From the NCBI GenBank assembly GCA_034769895.1, contig CM068372.1, positions 372,019,258 through 372,083,257 on the forward strand: a stretch of 64,000 nucleotides of DNA. Reading direction: 5' to 3'. The notes beneath the pieces are model-generated. The model searched no databases, was not told where the DNA came from, and worked only from the letters and a program-made list of their open reading frames with translations. This stretch comes from Magicicada septendecula (Eukaryota; Arthropoda; Insecta; Hemiptera; Cicadidae). The translations under genes were made by a program, and so were the position numbers. Within the stretch, counting starts at the first letter, position 1; every line of letters begins with the position of its first letter. Below are positions 33,598 through 42,195 of this stretch, one piece after another.

Positions 33598-34640
33598 ACG
33601 TAGAATTACCAGTATCTTTGAGAAGGCACTAGAATAAAAACGAATTTGGTCCACAATATTCCTGGATGTAGCATAGGCCTTTGATAAAGTCTGGCATCGC
33701 GGGTTGGAGTATAAATTGGAGAGAGATTTACCAAACCATTAAAATCTATATTTCACGAAGATATTTCTGAGTAAAACACAAAGACTGTTATTCTGAATTA
33801 AAAGAAATCTCAGTTGGTGTTCCACAAGGCAGTATGTTAGGACCTGTTCTATGCCTGCTGTATATGAGTGATACATATCAACCTGTGAAGAGGCTGTAAT
33901 TGCTACCTTTGCTGATGACCCTACCATTATTGCAAAAGGTAACAACATTGAAGAAGCAACTGAGAAACTACAATCTGCCACTGACAAAATCAATTCTTGG
34001 ACTAAAAGATGGCAGATAAAACTAAATGAAGGTAAGTCAGTGCATGTTCATTTCACCAGTAAGAAAATTAATTACCTGCCTCCAATCACCAAGTGATACC
34101 ACATGAAAACAGTGCAAAGTACTTAGGCATAACACTGGATTCCAAGTGAAACTGGAAGGAACATGTAAAAAAGAAAAGAACTGAACTTGACCAAAAATTC
34201 AGAAAATGTAGTGGCTCCTGGGGCAACATTCTGAGTTGTCTGTACATAATAAACTATTAGTATATAAACAAGTCCTTAAACCTTTTATGGTGTACAACTC
34301 TGGTTGCACAAAGAAAAGTAACAGAAAACTTATCCAGATATTTCAAAATATCTGAGGTACTGTTAATATCCCATGGTACATAAGAAATGAGGACATCCAC
34401 AGGGATCTGAAGTTTGTTTCAGTTGAAGATGAAGTTCAGCAATTCGTGAAGAAGAATGAGAAACGTCAGAATAAACACCAGAACATCGAGATGCTCCAAC
34501 TTATCAACAATACTGAAGTTGTGCGAAGGCTGAATAGAATGAAGCCATTTGATTTAGTCTAATGTGTCAAGTGACAGGCATCACAAGAAGAAAGTGATTA
34601 GTTTTTAAAGGAGTGCACCATAGGACTCTCATCCTACACC
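33598..34640 (+). mobile_element. Jockey-like LINE, right part (RT palm to 3' end)
   Basis: Continues the LINE of 27240-27705: RRITSIFEKALE, then STIFLDVA and AFDKVWHRGL (RT block A), an SVGVPQGSMLGP-like step with a frame break, and VIATFADDPTIIAKGNNIEE (FADD box C). Then come WTKRWQIKLNEGKS and the C-terminal DEVQQFVKKNEKRQ to VRRLNRMKPFDLV. Many stops are present. The tail wording is that of Jockey-clade LINEs. Confidence 0.9.
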
Positions 34641-34673
34641 TTGTAATTAATTAAGTGACATAAATTCATAAAT

Positions 34674-35198
34674 GGGCGTAGCCATGGCTGGTTCTAGTAT
34701 AAGTCCGGAATATTAAACGTGGCAACGTTGGAACTAGCTGATATATGAGGCTGACTAGACGATCTCTTATTTTTTTGAGTATTTCAATAATCAAATTGTG
34801 TCATTTTTGATTGCCAGTTAACAGCAGTTTTATAATTCTTCACTTTTTGCAAATTAAAAGCTTATTATGTAAAATACTGTTATATTATTTAAGAAATATA
34901 ATAATTAACTCATTCATATGATACGAATTCAGTAATTCGAACAAAATTAATTCATTAGGCGTAACACTAATTCGCTAATTTCTTCAACTTAAACGTATAG
35001 TACTAAGTGAACACAGACCTATAATTTAGATTTAGCTATAAATAGGTCTACTCATGATTTTAGTAATGCTATGATATTAAATGAAAATATAATATGTTCA
35101 CTTTAGCTATTTTATTACGCTATGGTTATAGGCCTCAGACGCAACGTTGCCATATTTAATATTCCGCCCTTCTACTAGAGCCTCCCATGGCATAGCCC
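34674..35198. mobile_element. MITE with about 55-bp terminal inverted repeats
   Basis: 525 bp. The left end starts GGGCGTAGCCATGGCTGG and continues through CGGAATATTAAACGTGGCAA. The reverse complement of the right end reads GGGCTATGCCATGGGAGG and CGGAATATTAAATATGGCAA. Arms of about 55 bp match at most positions around an AT-rich core. There is no coding sequence, the target duplication is unclear, and the superfamily is not assigned. Confidence 0.85.
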
Positions 35199-36216
35199 AC
35201 TCACAATAAATTAAATAGAAAGAAAATTATTCAATTACTTGCTTACTTCAAAATACAGGAGCATCAGTTGTCTGAACTAACTGGAGCAGTTCAGATGTAC
35301 AAAAATTTCGATATTCTCATACATAAAGACAAATTATATTAAAATATACATCAATTTGGAGAATATTGTGTATATTCTATATATAAACAATATACAATAC
35401 ACTATAAATATACTATATACAATATTTAAAGTGTATTTAAATTACAAAAAAAAAACTGCACCTATGGTTTCTTTTATATTTGTCTTTCAATTAATTTATT
35501 TTTTCACTATTAATATTACTTGTCTTACAATAAAAAGATAATTTATAATAAAACATTTAGTTCTGTAGTGAAATATTTTATTTAATGTATTTATAGGTTT
35601 TTAATATTTAGACATTATAGGCCTACCAGTAACTTAGTCATAATGATAATTTATATGTAATAATGATGTATAATAATATAATAATGATAATGTTTATATA
35701 ATGAGAGATAATTTTCTAACATCTTACTTTATGGCGAGATTGATTAAACATTAGCTCCTGTTTTTGAGTTCACCATTAAAAACAGGAAATATATATTGCA
35801 ATGTTGATTTATGACAGTTTCTAACACTACCAATATATTTTGTCTTCACATTATCCTTTGTTTGCTTCTGACTACACAAACAAGAATTATTACTGTAGTC
35901 TTACTTCAGAAAAAATTATTCTTTTTCCGTTGTTGTAGTATGAAAAATAAAATATTATTAAATATTAAAATATTAATAAAATTTTGAAAATAATAATAAA
36001 ATAGTTAACGTGAAATTGAAAGATTCATATGTGAATGAAGTTCAGAATGTGATGTGTACATGACAACCAACAAAAATACTGTAATTAAAACATATTTGTG
36101 AACTTGACTTTTCCAGCAAGTTCAGATATTTGACCGTTTGGATTTTCATATCTTGATAATCTTCAACTGCTTAACTGTATATTGTATTATCTAGGTTTAC
36201 TTTTAAATTGTTGCAG
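35199..36216. other. AT-rich end of intron 5
   Basis: Nothing recognised before the TGTTGCAG acceptor. Confidence 0.55.
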
Positions 36217-36293
36217 CAAGTATACCATGCCCGACTGACCCCACCCACACTTGCGCTTCTCAATGAAGTGAAAAGACATCAGAATGGCCGAAG
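36217..36293 (+). CDS. Slob: Slob-like pseudokinase, window exon 6
   Basis: 77 bp, residues 262-286 plus two bases. It follows ATTGTTGCAG and ends at GTAATA. The reading QVYHARLTPPTLALLNEVKR followed by HQNGR corresponds to the Slob segment after the kinase-like domain (LSxSTLNLLxAVKKRQ in Drosophila Slob). It enters in phase 0 and leaves in phase 2. The preceding intron (10.5 kb) contains the LINE and Penelope complex. Confidence 0.92.
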
Positions 36294-36353
36294 GTAATAT
36301 ACACTGTAAATACTGTAATTTATTAAAAAATATTAAAAACATTTAATTTTGTT

Positions 36354-36356
<3 letters not shown>

Positions 36357-36423
<67 letters not shown>
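36357..36423. repeat. (CA)n microsatellite next to a PLE foldback
   Basis: About 33 CA units, ending where the foldback arm begins. Confidence 0.97.
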
Positions 36424-36426
<3 letters not shown>

Positions 36427-36582
36427 ATTTATACTGAAATTACCTCAAGATACTTTTTTTTCCTTATTAGGAACATGTTTCAAGAACCCCTGTGTTCTCG
36501 TCCTCTAGAACACAGGGGTTCTCAAAACATGTTCCTAATAAGGAAAATAAAATATCTTGAGGTAATTTCAGTATAAATATTA
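36424..36582. repeat. Foldback of PLE terminal sequence
   Basis: The left arm (AATATTTATACTGAAATTAC through AACATGTTTC and GAACCCCTGTGTTCT) is inverted in the right arm (AGAACACAGGGGTTC through GAGGTAATTTCAGTATAAAT), about 75 bp per arm. The right arm contains the ACATGTTCC stem III word and the tail also seen at 13360-13445. It therefore represents two PLE terminal repeats facing each other. The GAA core box is mutated to AAA here. Confidence 0.85.
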
Positions 36583-36625
36583 AATATATTATATACATCA
36601 AGAAATGGACTGTAGCAAAAAGAGT

Positions 36626-36628
<3 letters not shown>

Positions 36629-36690
<62 letters not shown>
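36629..36690. repeat. (TA)n(GA)n(G)n run
   Basis: Alternating TA to 36660, GA to about 36683, then G8. It follows the PLE tail as at 13.46 kb. Confidence 0.95.
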
Positions 36691-36729
36691 ATGAATCAGG
36701 TTGTATGGCATATTCAGGAAGGTAAATCA

Positions 36730-37080
36730 CAACATGTAGTCCCCCTCAATTCCTGTAACGTAACCAGTATTTAAATTATTATGAAGACTCTCACAGCCGG
36801 AGTCAACATTATTGGAAATATTTTATACCAGGCTGTTGGGCCGTGGTCGATTCCTCAAGTTACTGTCTCTAGACATTTCACCCACGTCTCCAGAGGCCAT
36901 TCGCAATTGAAAAACATTCAAAAAGGTAACAGGCCGAACATTGCTGTCACTGGTGAGGTGAAAGCAATGAACAAACACTGAACCTGGGATTCCTTACATG
37001 ACTCTATGGTATTCTATGCGAGCCAATCACAGACCAGCTCACTTCTGATAGGTTCGCCAGATCCTGTTTAAAGCTACACT
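36730..37080. other. Unclassified repeat-like DNA
   Basis: GC-richer than its surroundings. A patch at 36875-36905 (ACATTTCACCCACGTCTCC, then AGAGGCCATT) resembles 42933-42963, suggesting a shared interspersed repeat. Confidence 0.4.
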
Positions 37081-37164
37081 TTTACCCTAACCGTGTTACA
37101 ATATTATATAATTTAATATTTACTATTAGTTTTCAATCAAGATGTATTGTTTCCTTGAAACTAG

Positions 37165-37250
37165 TAATAAATATTAAATAATTTACATATTAAGAAAAGG
37201 ACTGTAGCAAGAATTGTTTGTACTATTATATTATATATTTTCAGTAATAT
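37165..37250. repeat. Decayed third copy of the PLE tail
   Basis: ATAAATATTAAATAATTTAC and AAGGACTGTAGCAAG words match the tails at 13.40-13.45 kb and 36.58-36.62 kb, followed by a TA-rich stretch. Confidence 0.6.
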
Positions 37251-37715
37251 AACCAGTATTTGCTGAAAATTTTATCTTTTCTTAATGAGCATGTTAAATA
37301 TGTTTCCCATGCCCTCATAACTGTGTAACACGATGATCTTTAAATATTTAAGGTCAAGGGTTAAACATCACAAACTAGAACATAATATTAAAAAGTACAG
37401 ACGGTTCTAGCATAATTCAGTCGGTAGCTGTAGCTCCTACTGTCTAATTATGCTAGGCAGTTTCTGGATGGTTCAGCATACATGTAGTTTAAGCCTCAAA
37501 GCAAATTATTTAATGTAATCTTTATGAGACCTGTCCACATGAAGTTTTCTCCACTGGTTTTCTTGTGAAGTGCCATCTGTATGAATGCATTCTACATACA
37601 TCCTATATTTCCATAAAGAATTGTTAATGAACAAATAATTGTTGGTATGTAAATAATTTAACTTTCGTAACACGATTTAAAAGAATAATATAATCATATT
37701 TTTTTATATGATGTA
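37251..37715. other. AT-rich intronic DNA
   Basis: Nothing recognised. Confidence 0.5.
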
Positions 37716-38655
37716 CGAGGTGTGTTCAAAAAAAGACCGAACTTTTTGAATAACACATCAACCCGCACAAACAACGCGATGCGACTTTGGGAGCACCTAG
37801 CGATAGTTTTTGACAAAAACTGCCATTTATTCTGTTCCGCTATCAGAATTAGTCTTTGAGCTATATCAGATTGAGTGGGAACGTGTGCACGCTGGCTAGT
37901 GGATTATTGACAAAGCGATTAAGAAAGACCGCGAAGAACAACGTGTGGGTATGAAATTTTGTGGCAAAACTGGGTTAAAACTTTACAGAGACATTCTGGT
38001 TGTTCAGTTAAGCATATGCAGAGGTCTGCATGAGCCAAACGATTATTTTAAGAATTTTTAAAGAGGACAAAAACAATGGTCAGTCCAGATCAAAGCAATA
38101 TCGAAGATCATGGGAAGAGAGCTCGTGATGTGGTAATTGTAAATTATCGTTTAACTGCCAAGACTTTCTTAGAGAATTCGCATCCATATAAGATCATAAA
38201 ATTAAATTTTTATAGAAAAATCTAATTTAAAAATCTATCAAAATTAAAATGTATCGTATCACTGAAAATTCTTAATTCTTACTGTATTTGTTGATGACGA
38301 TCAGAAAAAGGCCCGTTTCAAAATTGGTCAACAACTGCGTACCAATGCAAATGGTAATGATAACTTTGGATTGCAATGGAAATAGCTCTGTAAAGATTTT
38401 ATGAAGTTAGCAACAAAATTTTATACACACACGCTGTGTTAAGGTCTTCATTCTAACTTCGTTCTAATCCGCCGGACAGTGTGTGCCCATGCCCACTACA
38501 GCACGTGTAGCTCGAAGACTGATGATCATGATAGGATGGAGATAACGGCATTCAGGCATCAAAACTGTCGCTAGCAGCACTTAATTGTGCAGCTCACTTT
38601 ATGCGCAGGTTAACGTGCTACACAAATAGTTCGGTCTTTTTTTGTACACACCTCG
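37716..38655 (+). mobile_element. mariner-like element, decayed
   Basis: The left end CGAGGTGTGTTCAAAAAAAG and the inverted right end CGAGGTGTGTACAAAAAAAG give terminal repeats of about 28 bp, as in mariner elements, with TA on the left flank. At 37.93-38.08 kb the + reading contains MKFCGKTG and MSQTIILRIFKED in shifting frames, corresponding to the N-terminal region of a mariner transposase. The catalytic D,D34D region was not found, so the copy is internally deleted and dead. Confidence 0.85.
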
Positions 38656-38899
38656 TTTAATACATATCAGATTTTTCATCATTGTAGACGCCACTGCCCT
38701 CAAAATGAAATCCTGTGTGAGCTACTGATGAACTTCATAAATTTTGACTTAAAGAAAGTAAAGCATAGTAGAAGCAATCAGTTACTCTAGAATAGAATAT
38801 GATTTATGGTAATAACAAATGAACAGGCAAAGCAAATCCCAGTTTTAACAACATTTGGCATTTATCCGGCTGTTTGTCTATCATTTGGGGAGTGTCATG

Positions 38900-39420
38900 A
38901 TAAATTTTGAATGCATCAACTGATTTTCATAAAAGTTGGCACACATGTCCACACTTTTATCCTACAGATTCCTATGGTTTTTGAGACTGACTCTCCAAAA
39001 AATATATGAGGATAAGAAACAAAAATGTGAGGGATAAAATTTTGAGAAAATCTTGGAAATCTAATGTGGGATTCCAGATTAATGAGAATTTTTGCCAAAA
39101 TTTCTCAGAATGAAGTGTTCAGTTTTAGCAATTTCAAAATTTTGGGACAGGAGGGCCCAAAAATTTGAAAAATTGAAAAAATCCATGTAGAGTATCAAAC
39201 TAAAGGGAATTTTAACCCAAATGCAAATGAAGTGTATACTCTGAAAATTGTATAACTTAACACGTGTTATTGCAAAAATGACAAATAAATTTCAAATGAC
39301 AAAAATTGCAAAAAGTCAAATTTCAAATAAATTATTGAAGTCTACGTAAGGTGTCAAATTATGAGGAATTTAAAACAAACTCTGTACCTTTAATAATTTG
39401 GCAATACTAATATTTGTCAA
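38900..39420. repeat. Degenerate tandem repeat, three units
   Basis: Related blocks start near 39061 (CTAATGTGGGATTCCAGATT), 39181 (ATCCATGTAGAGTATCAAAC) and 39341 (GTCTACGTAAGGTGTCAAAT), each followed by an A/T-rich GAATTTT stretch. Spacing is uneven (120 and 160 bp). The class is unknown. Confidence 0.5.
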
Positions 39421-39779
39421 CACCTCTTCCAAATTTTGGAGCACCTTCAAAACGTTTGTATGCTACATTTGCAAAAACCTTTATTTTATTGTTATCAGCT
39501 AGGATATTTGTGAAAAATATTAGGTATAGGCTTAAAGATGTCTATGTAAATATACACAAACTTAAAAGCTAGGACTAAATCATTTATCATTGAGGCATTG
39601 TGGTTATAAGTTTAACTAAAAACCCAATGCTTTAGTCAAAATTTTTAGTGTTCATTACATTCATAATAATAAAAAAGTAATAATGATTGTCTGATTTAAA
39701 AATGTCATTTTTTTACTGTTAGAGGAGTCAGATTTTTTATAATTTTTCTGATAACTGAAACATTATATAGTATTGAAGT

Positions 39780-40320
39780 TTGTCTAACAATAAACCACTA
39801 TACAACAAAACAGGTGTTTACAAATTAAAATGCAACGATTGCAACAAGTTCTACATAGGCAAGACAGGAAGATCTTTTTCATCCAGATTTTCTGAACACA
39901 CCAAAACACTAACCAATAATAACGTACAATCCACATTTGCCACACACATCCAGACAGAAAACCACAGTTACACCAATATAAAAAACAACCTTGAAATTTT
40001 ACACTACCTACCCAAAAGTCGTAAACTTAACACCACAGAACAATTTGAAATATAAAAACACAACAAAACACAACCAAACAACATACTCAATGACCATTTA
40101 CAATTTAAATCAAACACACTATTTGACACAATAATAAACAACACATACAACAATTCAAACTCCTGCGCCAATCCCCTCCACCTCCACCCCCACACACAAC
40201 CTGTTAACTAAAAACCGTTACACATAAAATTACCAACAACTTGGCACATTCCATAATCAAACTCACTGAAGAAGGAGAACACAACTCCGAAACGTCGTCT
40301 GAGTGAATAAAACAAGTAAG
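39780..40320 (+). mobile_element. Penelope-like element 3' fragment (GIY-YIG endonuclease and terminal repeat)
   Basis: An open frame reads TGVYKLKCNDCNKFYIGKTG, then RSFSSRFSEH and THIQTENHSYTNIKNNLEIL. This is a GIY-YIG nuclease with a CxxC pair and a true YIG. After one stop it continues with KHNKTQPNNILNDHLQF. The RT part is absent. The family differs from the 27-33 kb PLEs and resembles the 13 kb fragment in its C-terminal wording. A hammerhead-like motif follows at 40261-40304. Confidence 0.88.
40261..40304 (+). ncRNA. Hammerhead-ribozyme-like motif with GUC cleavage triplet
   Basis: Stem I is ACUCA (40261-40265) with UGAGU (40300-40304), 5 perfect pairs. Box CUGAAGA is at 40266-40272, then one extra A (40273). 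Stem II is GGAG (40274-40277) with CUCC (40285-40288). Box GAA is at 40289-40291, then stem III ACG-U-CGU (40292-40298) and C40299 as cleavage position in a GUC triplet. It sits just after a PLE endonuclease, the known position. The unpaired base before stem II is non-canonical. Confidence 0.75.
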
Positions 40321-40934
40321 TTTACAGTGAAAGTAACACCAATATTAATAATAAACCATGTTTCTTCAATATAATGAGCTAGTTCTGCTATTCAGATAGT
40401 TTACTAGTGACATTATTATAACAGTTACTAAAACAGTAATTAAAAATACTGACTATCTGATTACAATAATGTTTTATCTAGTCTAACGTGTAACCATACA
40501 TTTCAAATTAATTTAAACTTTATCTTTCCTTTTTTTCTTCTCCTTTCCTTTCCTTTACTTTGTGAAGTCCACTAATTATTTACATCACAAAGGTAAACCA
40601 CATGTTATGGCTATTAATACAAAACCTTTTGTGTATAAATAGAAGGATATAACTTGAAAATAAGTTTTACTATTGATTTTTCATACAACTTCTACAAAAA
40701 ACACAATGATGTCTTTGAAAAACATGAAAATTAATTTCTTTTACCACTTCAAAAAAAAAAACAATAGAAATTTATGAAAAAGTTTTGTTTAAAAATTATG
40801 TATTTTAAAATTTACCATAATAAAATTTACCTGAATTATTCTGGTGGATAATAATAAGACTTAAAATAACGTTAAAGTCTTTCAGGTGGTAGAGCTATGT
40901 TCCAGAGTTCCAGCCATTGATAACTAATCAAATT
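40321..40934. other. AT-rich intronic DNA
   Basis: Nothing recognised. Confidence 0.5.
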
Positions 40935-41124
40935 GATAACTAATTATAAGTATAATACTACTAACTCAGAACACTAAATTTTTTATTGGTAAAAGTGTAA
41001 AATTTTTACCTTATAGCCTGGACCAGTTTTCACTTAACCGGTTCAGGCTGTAAGGTATTTACATTTTTACCAATAAAAAACTTAGTGTTCCGAGTCAGTA
41101 GTATTATACTTATATTTAGTTATC
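40935..41124. repeat. Foldback element, same family as 22.3 kb
   Basis: The left arm GATAACTAATTATAAGTATA through CCAGTTTTCACTTA is inverted in the right arm ACCGGTTCAGGC through TTATACTTATATTTAGTTATC, about 85-90 bp each with few mismatches. Both arms share words with 22318-22541. The apex has lost the stem II part that the 22.4 kb copy keeps. It lies 155 bp before a Slob exon. Confidence 0.85.
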
Positions 41125-41278
41125 AACGGACGCGTCATGGACAACAAAATCCAAGAAATTGTTGGATAACTATGCCTTGGGATTATAATTCTACACCCTG
41201 GAAGACTGACCAAATTGATACCAACTTCCTAACTTTAAACATTTTGACGAGATTACAATATAATTAATGTTTTTATAG

Positions 41279-41356
41279 GGGACGAAGATCACATTCCACG
41301 TCAACAACAGAACCTTCATCACCTCCAGCTCATAGTAGAGAATCTCGTGATCACAG
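41279..41356 (+). CDS. Slob: Slob-like protein, window exon 7 (Ser/Thr/Pro-rich, frame-neutral)
   Basis: 78 bp, residues 287-312 plus two bases. It follows TTTTTATAG and ends at GTAAAC. The reading is GRRSHSTSTTEPSSPPAHSR then ESRDH after the shared Arg. The arginine-serine start (RRSHSTS) is a plausible target of basophilic kinases and resembles a 14-3-3 site, but that is inference. It enters and leaves in phase 2 and is a multiple of three, so it can be skipped without changing frame. Confidence 0.88.
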
Positions 41357-41656
41357 GTAAACATTTACAAATACTGTACACAGTTTTGCTGCTTCATTCT
41401 TATCTGTGCCTCTGTTAACACTGCACTCGCCTTGCATTGCTATCAGTGCACACTGTTTGTGCTCCATTAAACAAGTTGCATGAGTTCATACCAAAAACAA
41501 TAAGATATAAGCAAACACCGCATATAACATAATACTGTACACTTAATTAATACTTATAATTCAACATTCAAAATATATTTAAATATTTTTAAATTAATTG
41601 ATTAATTAGGAAATTGAAAACAACAAGACACTGACATTCATTTTCTCTGCTTCCAG

Positions 41657-41789
41657 ATTAAATGAAGTAGAGATGTTGGATGACAAACAGAACCAAGCTA
41701 AGCAATTCAAGTGTCTGTATCTCGCGTCAAACGATTATAGCCTAGATTGTAGTGGAACCGACAAATTAGACTGGGAAACACAAGTCTAG
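41657..41789 (+). CDS. Slob: Slob-like protein, last exon with stop
   Basis: 133 bp including TAG (41787-41789), residues 313-356. It follows the CTGCTTCCAG acceptor after a 300-bp intron, the shortest in the gene. The reading is RLNEVEMLDDKQNQAKQFKC, then LYLASNDYSLDCSGTDKLDW and ETQV. I do not recognise a domain here; the C-terminal ETQV has the form of a class I PDZ ligand (x-S/T-x-V), an inference from four residues. The phase matches both exon 6 and exon 7, which supports exon 7 as optional. Confidence 0.88.
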
Positions 41790-42195
41790 GTGTAAAACAC
41801 ACACAAACACATATACGCAGAGACTTGAACAACACAAACACGAAGATCCCTACATGTATCAATTACTCGAGTCCATACAACTGCAGAGAAAACATCTCAT
41901 ACACACACACATAATAATTTAATTATCTGTAAAATCCTATAGTACACCACAGAATTTCCTCATACACTTAAAGGACTTGCTGCCAAATTACTTGTTATTG
42001 TATTTGCCATTAATGTTGTGTGTTTCATTCGATCCTTTACTGTTGTTGAAATCCCATTGCAACCTTGATTATCATAACCTGTATTTAGTAGTTGTTGATG
42101 GAATGATAATATATGTACCGTTATCTTAAACACTGTTTATCATTTCTCCTTCTGTAAACGTTTGTTATCAGTACTAACAGAACTAATAAATATTT
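41790..42195 (+). other. Slob: Probable 3' UTR of the Slob-like gene
   Basis: AT-rich DNA after the stop. AATAAA at 42185-42190 is the first canonical polyadenylation signal, with others at 42307-42312 and beyond, so a longer UTR is possible. Confidence 0.55.
42185..42190 (+). terminator. AATAAA polyadenylation signal candidate
   Basis: Canonical hexamer about 400 bp after the Slob stop codon. Such hexamers are common by chance in AT-rich DNA, so this is a candidate only. Confidence 0.4.
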
